Shown: positions 1-7,540, counted from the first letter of the stretch. The stretch is 53,425 nt of DNA from Gammaproteobacteria bacterium (GCA_024636785.1 JAGXGK010000012.1:1-53425), one strand, 5' to 3'. Translations and numbers: made by a program. Notes: a model not told the origin generated them from the letters alone.

Positions 1-23
1 AATTGTGATCTGATCCCGGTTTT
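1..23. repeat. REP-like repeat half-copy at window edge
   Basis: The 23 bases at the edge match the right arm of the repeat pair at 502-524 at 20 of 23 positions. The shared core is AATTGT-ATCTGA-C-CGGTTTT. It overlaps the 3' end of the PGPGW reading frame. Its partner arm, if any, is outside the window. Confidence 0.55.
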
Positions 24-442
24 TCATCCAGAACAAGCGCAGGCTTTCCCCGTCTACGACGAAGATAATTGATCAGCTTCAGTGTGGAACCACGGGACAC
101 AAGCCAACGTTCAAGGCGATACTTGCCGGGAAAATTCATCAGCGCAATTCCCATCATGATCGCCAACAAACCTTGGCCCGGCAATACCAGCATGGCAATT
201 CCGAGCAGCACTAGCACGCCTCCGATCAGGTTCTTAATAACCAACAACAGCCAGGAAAGAGTCGAATCAGGACCAATCCGGTACTGCTTAGACCGTCTCC
301 GGCCCGCAAAGTAATCTTCCGGGATGCGTACCACCAGCCATGGCACCAGCACCAGTCCCGTTAGAAAGCTTACAAGCGAAAAAGCCGCTAGCCAGAAGGA
401 AACGGCCTCATGCGTTCGAATAATTTCAAGCAGGTTTGTCAT
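1..442 (-). CDS. PGPGW-type small transmembrane protein (3' end outside window)
   Basis: Reading the minus strand from the ATG at 442 gives an open frame of 147 codons that runs off the left edge. The N-terminal part has a hydrophobic segment (WLAAFSLVSFLTGLVLVPWL). A second membrane segment follows (IGGVLVLLGIAMLVLPGQGL), then MGIALMNFPGKYRLERWLVS. The LPGQG...FPGK pattern is that of the putative transmembrane PGPGW family, whose biochemical role is unknown. The last visible codons (KPGSDHN) are read from a REP-like repeat also found at 462-524, so the C-terminus has probably been extended into repeat DNA. The true stop lies outside the window. It is downstream of, and on the same strand as, the ParA gene, but the repeat pair separates them. 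Family assignment is moderately sure. Confidence 0.65.
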   Translation of the reverse strand, partial: MTNLLEIIRTHEAVSFWLAAFSLVSFLTGLVLVPWLVVRIPEDYFAGRRRSKQYRIGPDSTLSWLLLVIKNLIGGVLVLLGIAMLVLPGQGLLAIMMGIALMNFPGKYRLERWLVSRGSTLKLINYLRRRRGKPALVLDEKPGSDHN

Positions 443-461
443 ATGGATATTTGGGAAGAAT

Positions 462-524
462 AAAACCGGGTCGGATCACAGTATTCACTAATATTAGACA
501 CAATTGTTATCTGACCTCGGTTTT
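462..524. repeat. REP-like inverted repeat pair
   Basis: The left arm at 462-485 (AAAACCGGGTCGGATCACAG...) is an imperfect inverted copy of the right arm at 502-524 (AATTGTTATCTGACCTCGG...). They are separated by about 16 AT-rich bases. The arrangement can fold into a long hairpin, like REP/BIME elements mobilised by REP-associated tyrosine transposases. No such transposase gene is in the window. It lies between the end of parA and the start of the PGPGW gene and could also act as a transcription stop. Confidence 0.5.
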
Positions 525-535
525 ACCCTAAGACA

Positions 536-1552
536 CTATGTAATTTTGTTAACAATAGCGTCTATGGCATCTAGAGCTTGATTACGATATTCGTTTTTAA
601 CCTGTACCCGACGACCACCTAAGGTTAGTTTACCTGTAGGCATATTGGAGAATGGACAGCCGCGAGCAAATGCAACCACACCTGTTGTGCCAAAGTCACG
701 CACATCAATTGTTGCATTGCTTACGTCATTAAATGTAAAAAATTGTGGATACTGTTTTATTAGTGCGCGCAAGTCTTGGTCTATCCCAATCAACACAGCA
801 TGGTATGCAGACGCTGACCCCATGTACTGAGTTAGGCGATTTTTTAAAATTAGATGGATCTTTGGAAGAGTTCGTCCTGCGTCATTCAACTTTTTAGCGA
901 AAGTGTATTTAGAATAAATTTCTGAAGGTAGCTTCAGTCCATAAATAAGTGAAAATGCGTTTTGTATAGCACGACGAGACGAATCATCAGCCATTACCGG
1001 TAGAACTACACGATCCGAAGCAGCCAAGGCGATCTGGGTATACATTGAAAAGCTTGGGTTTGTATCTATGAAAACATAATCGTATTCAAGTCTTACAAGT
1101 AGCTCACGAAGCCAGTCAATAACCGCAAGCCATGCGTTGACCCCCGGGATATCAGCATTAGCAAGGGTGTTCATTGCTATTGCTTGCAACTCCAGCAAGG
1201 GGTCGCCACAAACTAAGTCAATGTTTCTAGGAATAGACTTGTTAACATCGTAGGGCTTAACTACATAGTCCGTAGCCGTAATGTTTGGGGGTGTAAATGG
1301 TGAGCTCAATCTCAGATCGAAGTAGCCTCCAATACTACTGCGTGGAGTTTTACCCTGACTGGCAAGAAGATTTGTGCTTCCGTCACCCTCTTGGCCTCCC
1401 AGTAATATTTCTGACAGGTTAGCCTGTGGGCACATATCAATAACCAGCGTTTTTTTCGTTGGATTTTGCTGGGCAAACCGCGTAACTGATTGAAATGCAA
1501 GGCTGGTTTTTCCAGTCCCACCTTTATTGTTCCAAATTGAGTATGTAATCAT
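536..1552 (-). CDS. Orphan ParA-family ATPase (Walker-type, AAA_31-like)
   Basis: This is a 338-residue Walker-type ATPase of the ParA/Soj/MinD superfamily, whose members move or position plasmids, chromosomes or protein clusters. A deviant Walker A motif, KGGTGKTS, lies near residues 9-16. A switch-like DMCPQANLSE follows, and a Walker B-like YDYVFIDTNPS is near residue 160. The ATG at 1552 is preferred over an in-frame ATG at 1606 because it has GGAGG five bases upstream, and because the 1606 start would put the palindromic operator at 1584-1604 inside the gene. No parB or centromere-like repeats are adjacent, so a partition role is not shown. It sits immediately downstream of an integron cassette array in the same orientation, and could be a terminal cassette or the flanking chromosome. 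Confidence 0.8.
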   Translation of the reverse strand: MITYSIWNNKGGTGKTSLAFQSVTRFAQQNPTKKTLVIDMCPQANLSEILLGGQEGDGSTNLLASQGKTPRSSIGGYFDLRLSSPFTPPNITATDYVVKPYDVNKSIPRNIDLVCGDPLLELQAIAMNTLANADIPGVNAWLAVIDWLRELLVRLEYDYVFIDTNPSFSMYTQIALAASDRVVLPVMADDSSRRAIQNAFSLIYGLKLPSEIYSKYTFAKKLNDAGRTLPKIHLILKNRLTQYMGSASAYHAVLIGIDQDLRALIKQYPQFFTFNDVSNATIDVRDFGTTGVVAFARGCPFSNMPTGKLTLGGRRVQVKNEYRNQALDAIDAIVNKIT

Positions 1553-1583
1553 ATTATCCTCCAAGAGTCTGTATGAGACAATA

Positions 1584-1604
1584 GCATGTCCAATACGGAC
1601 ATGC
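1584..1604. promoter_or_regulatory. Perfect palindromic operator upstream of parA
   Basis: GCATGTCC-AATAC-GGACATGC is an inverted repeat with 8-bp perfect arms, 32-52 bases upstream of the parA ATG. The 9-mer CAAGAGTCT also occurs directly repeated at 1562-1570 and 1604-1612, framing it. The position suggests binding of a dimeric repressor over the promoter. Autoregulation by the ParA product or control by an unlinked repressor are both possible. Confidence 0.5.
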
Positions 1605-1661
1605 AAGAGTCTAATCTGGACGATTTGGAATTATTTGTATGTGGTTAGCCTAAACATATCG

Positions 1662-1755
1662 AAATAACGCTGCCATAAACGGAGGCAAAAACTACGGAGG
1701 GAGGGAGGAACGAGCGGCGCAGTTTTTGACGTCCGAGTTTATGGCCTTGTTATGC
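1662..1755 (-). other. attC recombination site 1
   Basis: Outer boxes are GCATAAC (R'', minus strand) and GTTATTT (R'). Inner arms GCCATAAAC / GTTTATGGC are perfectly complementary over 9 bp, with a further AAAAACT / AGTTTTT pair. The loop is purine-rich. It follows the gene ending at 1750, whose stop codon lies inside the R'' box. Confidence 0.7.
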
Positions 1756-2451
1756 GAATGATGCAATTTTAATAGATACACTCGATTCTATATTGTTTAT
1801 TACCCAGGTAGGGGCGATCATAAATAGTAGCATTTCAAGCTTGTATGGCTCACTACCTTTCCCAAATATCAAAGGTGCCAACATGCGTATAAGCTGACAA
1901 TATTCGTGGAATGCGACATTGTAAGACCTATACGTGACTTCCTGCTTAGTCAGGCGGAATATTGTTTGCATATCATACTTTGCCAAGCTGGCGCTTCTGC
2001 CAGCAGGCTGTGGAAACAACGACTTTTCATCTGTAAGGTTGAATAGCAACCAGTTCAGTGAGTAGATCACTCTTGAGTCATAAATGACATACTTCTCTGG
2101 CTCTATAAATGATGCGACCTTCGACAATGATGAAATGCAACTGAAAGAGTCCTTTGTTAATCTCTCTTTCGGCAACTCTTGCATGAACTTATTGATGCGT
2201 TTGTCGTTCCTTACATTTTTCTTAAAAGACCCGATTCCTCCCCATTCTTGTATTACCCAATAATGGCTGCTCAAACCCTCATCGTTAGAAATATGCTGAT
2301 GAAAGTTATCTTTCAGGTACACATTCTTTTCATAACCACTAGAAGACGATAAAGGGATTTCTATAGGGCAATTTGAAGGTATCTCCCATTCGAAATCCTC
2401 TAGGTGGACCGATTCAGAAATATGATTCAGTTTTTTAACCAGCTTTTCCAT
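1750..2451 (-). CDS. Cassette-encoded hypothetical protein (233 aa)
   Basis: I do not recognise a family. The product is a soluble-looking protein without a signal peptide or clear membrane segment. It has an aromatic-rich middle (SHYWVIQEWGGIGSFKKN) and a region reading KYVIYDSRVIYSLNWLLFN. The tandem ATGs at 2454 and 2451 are the best starts: AAGAAG lies just upstream, and earlier in-frame ATGs fall inside the attC site at 2469-2543, outside the cassette body. The stop codon overlaps the R'' box of the following attC site. The gene is AT-richer than the core genes from 5 kb onward, consistent with acquisition as a mobile cassette. By its context it could be a host-adaptation or defence gene, but nothing in the sequence shows this. 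Confidence 0.65.
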   Translation of the reverse strand: MEKLVKKLNHISESVHLEDFEWEIPSNCPIEIPLSSSSGYEKNVYLKDNFHQHISNDEGLSSHYWVIQEWGGIGSFKKNVRNDKRINKFMQELPKERLTKDSFSCISSLSKVASFIEPEKYVIYDSRVIYSLNWLLFNLTDEKSLFPQPAGRSASLAKYDMQTIFRLTKQEVTYRSYNVAFHEYCQLIRMLAPLIFGKGSEPYKLEMLLFMIAPTWVINNIESSVSIKIASFA

Positions 2452-2468
2452 CATGTCTTCTTTATTCC

Positions 2469-2543
2469 GCATAACGCCCCACATCAGCGGCAAATTGCGA
2501 AGCGTAGTGCAGCAATTTGTCCGACTGCATGCGATTGTTAGTG
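2469..2543 (-). other. attC recombination site 2
   Basis: Outer boxes are CACTAAC (R'', minus strand) and GTTATGC (R'). Arms around CAAATTGC / GCAATTTG pair perfectly and flank a short loop. Total length is about 75 bp, typical of compact attC sites. Its R' is the exact complement of the R'' of site 1. Confidence 0.7.
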
Positions 2544-2546
2544 GGA

Positions 2547-3020
2547 TTAGTCTGCTGAATGCTCAATAACCTGAAAACCATTCCTGCTCCATTTGTATCG
2601 GGTGTAACTGTAATTTTTTAGCTCTAATACAAGATCGTGTCCGTTATTAGAATTTACTGACTCGACACTAAAGCCCTTAGGTTTATTACCACTAGTTCTT
2701 ATAAATATTGCCTGCGACTGATTGTAAGGCAACTCTCCTGCAAGAAGCACTACGACATACGTCTTGTACCACGGGTCACCAGTAGCATATTCTTCCGTCG
2801 GTTGCACTTCGGTAAGTACTGCTGCCACATCAACTTTTCCATCTCGGTTAAAATCGCCCACTGCAATTTGTGAACATGAATGGTTGTAAGCAGTTAAGCC
2901 CAAAATTGGGAAATGGAATTCGAGGTAGAATTTAAGGTTCTTTTCTCCTGGGCATTCACTGCTTGCTTGGGCTGAATTGATAAGAATCCAAAACAACAGC
3001 ATTGTAAGAAAGACCTTCAT
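2547..3020 (-). CDS. Cassette-encoded exported hypothetical protein (FG-GAP-like motif)
   Basis: This is a 157-residue protein with a classical signal peptide: MKVF, a hydrophobic stretch LTMLLFWILIN, then a probable cleavage near SAQAS. The mature part contains VGDFNRDGKVDVAAVL. This calcium-loop-like DxNxDGxxD pattern is seen in FG-GAP/VCBS repeats and suggests one blade of a beta-propeller-like or calcium-binding fold. Two cysteines (in SSECPGE and YNHSCSQ) could form a disulfide in the periplasm. The gene lies between attC sites 2 and 3 with only a few bases to each, so it is a cassette gene. The ATG at 3020 begins the signal sequence. Function is unknown; location in the periplasm or outside is inferred. 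Confidence 0.7.
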   Translation of the reverse strand: MKVFLTMLLFWILINSAQASSECPGEKNLKFYLEFHFPILGLTAYNHSCSQIAVGDFNRDGKVDVAAVLTEVQPTEEYATGDPWYKTYVVVLLAGELPYNQSQAIFIRTSGNKPKGFSVESVNSNNGHDLVLELKNYSYTRYKWSRNGFQVIEHSAD

Positions 3021-3031
3021 TTCACCTAACT

Positions 3032-3116
3032 AGCTAACGTAAAAATTCAGCGGCGCGCTTTAGCGCGACCGGTGGAGGGCCGAAGCCCCGGAACGAACTG
3101 GAATACCTTGTTAGGT
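3032..3116 (-). other. attC recombination site 3
   Basis: Outer boxes are ACCTAAC (R'', minus strand, at 3110-3116) and GTTAGCT (R', 3032-3038). The body contains internal hairpins (GCGCGC-TTTA-GCGCG and GGGCCGAAGCCC). The R' differs at two positions from the exact complement of site 2's R''. Orientation and position after the 3139 gene match an attC site. Confidence 0.6.
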
Positions 3117-3138
3117 GCGGCCATACCGGCGGGCACAT

Positions 3139-3384
3139 TCAATAAACTCCTGCCGATTCTTCAATGACGAATTGCGCCTTATTTTCTTTGCACCACGTTT
3201 CAAGCTCTTGCTTAAGCGTAGGATACAAGTCTCTCGCCCAAGCGGGAGCCTTTCGCTCCCAAGCTGACTCCGTTGGCAAGTAAGCAGAGAGAATCCCCAT
3301 TGGCAGTTCGAGGATGAATGAGCCGCCTGGGCCCGTTACAACAAGCTCCTCTTTCCATCTTGGCTGAAATCTAAATGTATCCAT
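3139..3384 (-). CDS. Cassette-encoded small hypothetical protein (81 aa)
   Basis: This is a short acidic cytoplasmic protein of unknown function, beginning MDTFRFQPRWKEELVVTGP and rich in Trp and Pro. It has no signal peptide and no recognised catalytic motif. The ATG at 3384 is used; an in-frame GTG at 3396 is possible, but neither has a well spaced ribosome-binding site. Expression of first cassettes usually depends on an upstream integron promoter. The gene is followed 20 bp later by attC site 3, making it the first gene of the visible array. Small proteins of this general kind are common in environmental cassettes, but I cannot name a characterised homologue. Confidence 0.6.
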   Translation of the reverse strand: MDTFRFQPRWKEELVVTGPGGSFILELPMGILSAYLPTESAWERKAPAWARDLYPTLKQELETWCKENKAQFVIEESAGVY

Positions 3385-3589
3385 TCCCGTTGACACTTAA
3401 CAGTGTATTAGACAGAAGATTGGGTTTATTGGGATAGACAGAATTCTATCTGTCCCCTGAAAAACAGGTATATTATAGAAATAATCCACAATGCACCCTC
3501 CCCGATAACCCTGTGCTTTTTTGATATGAAATTGTTTTTTACGCGATTCCATCCTGGAAGGCAAGGTTTCGTTTTTAACCCCCCTGTAC

Positions 3590-4030
3590 AACCTGCCTCA
3601 GTTTTCGACTTTGGTAGCGGCAATTTGCCATGGACGGCGACTAAATTTGACAGGATCAAATTTGAACGCGCGCAGTGCGGCCCGCAGGGAAAACCACATG
3701 GATGTGGTTTGTAATTGAGGCATGCGAGCGGAATTACAAAATACTTCCATGTATTTTGCCCTTCGGGCCAGCCATAAAACGGCTGTTCAATTTCGATCCC
3801 ATCGAAATTAGTGCGAGTCAGACCGACGCGTAGGCAAAGTTGGAAGCTGAGGCTTGCCCGACAGGGCAGGTTGTAAGGGGCGGCCTTTTTCTGGGTACTC
3901 TTTTTTGGCTGTAGAAAAAAGAGTACCACGCCCGTGGGTGCGGGAACCCACTGCCACCAAGCCTACAAATTACTACGAGATTTTGTAATTACGCAAAAGC
4001 CCAAACGTGGATACCGGCCTTCGCCGGTAT
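3590..4030. repeat. Dense array of perfect hairpins, no gene
   Basis: The 684-bp gap 3397-4080 has no convincing gene. From about 3640 it holds a run of perfect inverted repeats. These are AAATTTGA arms (3643-3663), AAACCACAT arms (3691-3710), TTTGTAATT arms (3708-3740) and CAAAATAC arms (3737-3758). Next come GCCC-TTC-GGGC (3758-3768), AATTTCGAT-CCC-ATCGAAATT (3789-3809) and TGCCC arms (3855-3868). The last are 13-bp GGTACTCTTTTTT arms (3894-3927), GTGGGT arms (3934-3951) and ATACCGGC-CTTC-GCCGGTAT (4011-4030). Open frames crossing the block are low-complexity by-products of the repeats. The 4011-4030 hairpin resembles short dispersed hairpins seen between genes in many proteobacteria. The whole may be a composite dispersed repeat or a structured RNA. 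Confidence 0.6.
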
Positions 4031-4080
4031 GACAACTTATATGTCTGCGTGGGAATGACGGACAAGGATAAACCCACACC

Positions 4081-5184
4081 CTACCGTATATTCAAATACT
4101 CCCTCTCCGAAATATCATCCCAGGCAATGACCTGCTTACGAAACTTTGCGTATGATTCATATATCCGTTTTGCCGCTGGATTTTTACCGGCCAGTTCCAG
4201 TACAACTTCGTCGGAGAGGGCTTTTAGTTTTTCCAGTACGTCATCGGGCAGGCGGCGGACGTCGACGTTGTGTTCGTTGATGAGGGTGTCGAGGGCGGCG
4301 TTATTTTTTGCGGTGAATTCGGTGGACATGTCCTGATTAACCACTTTGCAGGCGTACATGACGATGCTCTGTAAATCTTTCGGTAATGATTCCAGCGCTT
4401 CTTTGTTGATGATGGCTTCGAGGGTGGTGCCGGGTTCGTGCCAGCCGGGGTAATAATAATATTTAGCGGCTTTATAAAAACCGAAAGCAAGATCGTTGTA
4501 GGGGCCGACCCATTCGGTGGCGTCGATGGCGCCGGATTTTAACGAGGTGAACAATTCGGCACCGGGCAGGTTTACCGGGGTGCCGCCGGCGCGGCGTAGC
4601 ACTTCGCCACCCAGACCGGGGATGCGCATTTTCAGGCCTTTCAAATCTTCCACGCTGTTGATTTCTTTGTTGAACCAGCCGGCCATTTGCACCATGGTGT
4701 TACCGGCGGCAGCGGGCACGACGCCAAACGGGGCGTAGGTTTCGGTCCACAGTTCCATGCCGCCGCCGTGGTACAACCAGGCGTTCATTTCCTGTGCATT
4801 TAAACCGAACGGTACGGTGGAGAAAAACTGCGCCTCTTCGACTTTGCCTTTCCAGTAGTAGGCGGAGCCGTGGCCCATTTGTGCGGTGCCGCGTGAGACT
4901 GCGTCGAACACTTCCATGGCGGGCACCAGTTCACCGCCGCCGTAGACTTTGATCTTGATGCGCCCGCCGGACATTTCTTCGATGACTTCGGCCAGTTTGT
5001 TGGCGCTGGTGCCGAGGACGGGAAAGTTTTTCGGCCAGGTGGTGACCATTTTCCATTCTATGGCGTCCTTCTCTTCTGCTTTACACTCTATGACGTCCTT
5101 CTCTTCGGCGATGGCGGGTGCGGTAAATGCGCTGGCGGCGACGCTGCCGAGGGCGGCGGTTTTTATAAAGTCACGACGTTTCAT
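4081..5184 (-). CDS. TRAP transporter substrate-binding protein, DctP/TakP-like
   Basis: This is a 367-residue periplasmic solute receptor of tripartite ATP-independent transporters. Residues 1-26 form a Tat signal (MKRRDFIKTAALGS, cleavage near APAIA). The mature chain carries family blocks WKMVTTWPKNFPVLGTSA, FFSTVPFGLNAQEMNAW, RIPGLGGEVLRRAGG and ATEWVGPYNDLAFGF. These place it near the TakP/alpha-keto-acid group, so a small carboxylate ligand is likely but unproven. Just after the signal there is a tandem 10-residue duplication (EEKDVIECKA, then EEKDAIEWKM) from a 30-bp DNA repeat at 5051-5110. No DctQ or DctM membrane subunit is adjacent, so it is an orphan receptor that must pair with an unlinked transporter. 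It lies 68 bp downstream of uvrD on the same strand and next to the repeat-rich accessory end. Confidence 0.9.
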   Translation of the reverse strand: MKRRDFIKTAALGSVAASAFTAPAIAEEKDVIECKAEEKDAIEWKMVTTWPKNFPVLGTSANKLAEVIEEMSGGRIKIKVYGGGELVPAMEVFDAVSRGTAQMGHGSAYYWKGKVEEAQFFSTVPFGLNAQEMNAWLYHGGGMELWTETYAPFGVVPAAAGNTMVQMAGWFNKEINSVEDLKGLKMRIPGLGGEVLRRAGGTPVNLPGAELFTSLKSGAIDATEWVGPYNDLAFGFYKAAKYYYYPGWHEPGTTLEAIINKEALESLPKDLQSIVMYACKVVNQDMSTEFTAKNNAALDTLINEHNVDVRRLPDDVLEKLKALSDEVVLELAGKNPAAKRIYESYAKFRKQVIAWDDISEREYLNIR

Positions 5185-5252
5185 GTTTTTTCCTTTTTGT
5201 ATTCACCACAGATATGGCATAGAAAATTTTAATATTTTTGAATCTTTATTTA

Positions 5253-7481
5253 TCAGGCTGGTTGCAGGTTGGCGTAACTCATCACCAGCCACTTGCTGCC
5301 TTTGTATTCGAAATTTACTTCAACCCGTGCGTGTGCGCCACTGCCTTCTAGATTGATGATGATGCCTTCGCCAAACTTGCCGTGCGTTACGCGCTGGCCG
5401 ATGCGCAGGCCATTGATCGATTCGGTTTCTTTCGAGGCCATCGCCGAGGGTGAATACAGCGGCTGGCTGATGGTGGGTTTGGCGCGCACTTCGGTGAGCA
5501 GATGCTGAGGGATTTCGCTGATGAAGCGCGAGGGTTCAGGGTATAGATCCTGTCCGTAGAGGCGTCGATGTTCGGCGCAGGTCATCACCAGTTTCTGGCG
5601 CGCGCGGGTGATGCCGACGTAACACAGCCGACGCTCTTCTTCGAGCTTGCCCTCTTCTTCCAGCGAGCGCTGGCTGGGGAACAGCCCCTCTTCCAGCCCG
5701 ACCAGAAACACCAGTGGAAACTCCAGACCTTTGGCGCTGTGCAGGGTCATCATCTGCACGCAGTCCTGCCAGGCATCGCCCTGACTTTCGCCCGCTTCGA
5801 GAGCGGCGTGGGTGAGAAAGGCGGTGAGTTCGTCCATGCCGGCCAGCTCTTCGGCGTTGGCATCAAACTCGAATCCCCGACCGGCGCTGATCAGCTCTTC
5901 AAGGTTTTCCACCTTGGCCTCGGCCTTTTCAGTTTTCTCCTTGCCGTAATGGGCGATTAAACCGCTGTGGTGAATGACGTGATCGATGCGCTCGAACAGC
6001 GGCAGCGATTCGGTATCGGCCGCCATGGTGTCGATCAGGGTCATGAATCCGCTCAGTGCATTGGCGGCGCGGGCGGTGAGTGCGTTTGTGTCGATCAGGC
6101 TTTGCGCCGCCTGCCACAGGGCCACGTCCTGATCGCGGGCGATTTCGCGAATGCGTTCGACGGTGCGATCACCGATGCCGCGCGTGGGCGTGTTCACCAC
6201 CCGTTCGAACGAGGCCATGTCGTTGCGGTTGTTGATCAGGCGCAGGTAGGCCAGCGCATCCTTGATTTCGGCGCGGTCGAAATAGCGCAGACCACCGTAG
6301 ACCCGATAGGGAATGCCTTCGCTGACAAAGCGTTCCTCGAACACGCGTGACTGTGCGTTGGAGCGGTAGAGAATGGCGATGTCCGAGCGCGCCCCGCCCT
6401 GTTCGATCCACTGTTTGATGTGGTCGAGAACATAGCGGGCTTCGTCATATTCGTGGAAGGCCCGGTAATAAAGGATGGGTTCGCCATCTTCGCCGCTGCT
6501 CCAGAGTTTTTTGCCCAGGCGGCCGCTGTTGTTGTCGATGATGGCGTTGGCCGCCGACAGGATGGTGGTAGTGGAGCGGTAGTTCTGTTCCAGACGCACG
6601 ATGTCGGTGGTCTGGAAGTGTTTCTGGAACAGCTGGATGTTTTCCACACGCGCGCCGCGCCAGCCGTAAATGGCCTGGTCGTCATCGCCGACGATGAAGA
6701 CGTGGTTTTTGCTACCCGCCAGCAAGCGGATGAGGGCGTACTGGATGGTGTTGGTATCCTGAAACTCGTCGACCAGGATGTGGCGGAAACGCTGCTGATA
6801 ATGCTGCTGCAGAATGGGGTTATCACGCACCAGTTCCAGGGTGCGCAGCAGCAGTTCGGCAAAGTCGACCGCACCGGCTTTTTCGCAGGCCGCTTCGTAA
6901 GCGCTGTAGATGCGCACGAGTTGCACGTACAGCGGGTTGCGTCCAGTGTCGATATGTTTGGGTCGCAGGCCTTCGTCCTTGCGGGCATTGATGAAGGCCT
7001 GCGCCTGTTTGGGCGGCCATTTGGCTTCGTCCAGACTCAGGCCTTTGAGGATGCGGCGGATCATGCGGTACTGGTCATCGGAATCGAGAATCTGGAAGGC
7101 CTGCGGCAATCCGGCCTCCTGCCAGTGCGAGCGCAGGAAGCGGTGCGCCAGTCCATGGAAGGTGCCCACCCACATGCCGGAGAGCGGAATGCCCTGGAGT
7201 TTCTCCACGCGCTTGCGCATTTCTGCGGCTGCCTTGTTGGTAAAGGTCACTGCGAAAATGTTGTAGGCAGAGATGTTTTCCACCTGATTCAGCCAGGCGA
7301 TGCGGTGCACCAGCACGCGGGTTTTACCGCTGCCCGCCCCCGCCAGCACCAGCACGTGACCCGGCGCAACCGTGACCGCTTCGCGTTGCGCGGCGTTCAG
7401 CCCGTCGAGAATATGTGACACGTCGGTGCTGTCGCACCGGATAAAGTCTGAAGGCATAACACCGCTATCGACTTCACTCAT
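5253..7481 (-). CDS. uvrD: DNA helicase II UvrD (SF1A, 3'-5')
   Basis: At 742 residues this is close to the usual length of about 720. The enzyme unwinds DNA 3' to 5' in nucleotide-excision and mismatch repair and clears RecA filaments. Walker A AGAGSGKT is at residues 47-54, preceded by the Q-motif LNAAQREAV. VDEFQDTN (Walker B), GDDDQAIYGWRGA and QNYRST follow, as do TLHSAKGLEFPLVFLVGLEE and VGITRARQKL. The C-terminal tail ends in the UvrD Tudor-like domain (GQRVTHGKFGEGIIINLEG). The start at 7481 has GGGGA upstream; an ATG eight codons later is an alternative. It ends a minus-strand run with the ubi genes, 59 bp after ubiB. Confidence 0.97.
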   Translation of the reverse strand: MSEVDSGVMPSDFIRCDSTDVSHILDGLNAAQREAVTVAPGHVLVLAGAGSGKTRVLVHRIAWLNQVENISAYNIFAVTFTNKAAAEMRKRVEKLQGIPLSGMWVGTFHGLAHRFLRSHWQEAGLPQAFQILDSDDQYRMIRRILKGLSLDEAKWPPKQAQAFINARKDEGLRPKHIDTGRNPLYVQLVRIYSAYEAACEKAGAVDFAELLLRTLELVRDNPILQQHYQQRFRHILVDEFQDTNTIQYALIRLLAGSKNHVFIVGDDDQAIYGWRGARVENIQLFQKHFQTTDIVRLEQNYRSTTTILSAANAIIDNNSGRLGKKLWSSGEDGEPILYYRAFHEYDEARYVLDHIKQWIEQGGARSDIAILYRSNAQSRVFEERFVSEGIPYRVYGGLRYFDRAEIKDALAYLRLINNRNDMASFERVVNTPTRGIGDRTVERIREIARDQDVALWQAAQSLIDTNALTARAANALSGFMTLIDTMAADTESLPLFERIDHVIHHSGLIAHYGKEKTEKAEAKVENLEELISAGRGFEFDANAEELAGMDELTAFLTHAALEAGESQGDAWQDCVQMMTLHSAKGLEFPLVFLVGLEEGLFPSQRSLEEEGKLEEERRLCYVGITRARQKLVMTCAEHRRLYGQDLYPEPSRFISEIPQHLLTEVRAKPTISQPLYSPSAMASKETESINGLRIGQRVTHGKFGEGIIINLEGSGAHARVEVNFEYKGSKWLVMSYANLQPA

Positions 7482-7540
7482 TAAACTATTTCCCCGTTAT
7501 TTATTACTAACTCTGCGGCCCGATGGCTGAAAAACTCAGC

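Larger units (their letters stand above)
1662..3401 (-). mobile_element. Integron gene-cassette array without integrase (CALIN-like)
   Basis: Three attC-like sites (1662-1755, 2469-2543, 3032-3116), all in the same orientation, each follow a short minus-strand ORF, which is the standard cassette layout. The R'' box of the first site (GCATAAC) is the exact complement of the R' box of the second (GTTATGC), as expected when the DNA between them is one mobile cassette. A GTTRRRY-type box (GTTAAGT on the minus strand, 3395-3401) lies at the upstream end of the first cassette and could be the outer recombination point. No intI gene is found up to the TRAP gene at 4081, where one would be expected for this orientation. 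The array is therefore either a cluster of attC sites lacking an integrase or the remote end of a larger integron. Confidence 0.7.

Noticed and set aside
1661-3116. CRISPR array
   Set aside because: The repeated structures are attC-like sites of 75-94 bp with differing sequence separated by genes, not short identical repeats with uniform spacers.
3426-3929. 167-codon minus-strand open frame in the hairpin block
   Set aside because: It is built from the inverted repeats, has no ribosome site or recognisable domain, and its Pro/Cys/Leu-rich translation looks like repeat DNA read as protein.
6420-7418. 332-codon plus-strand open frame antisense to uvrD
   Set aside because: uvrD carries every helicase motif in the opposite strand. 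The antisense frame is open because of GC-rich codon bias and has no ribosome site or family match.
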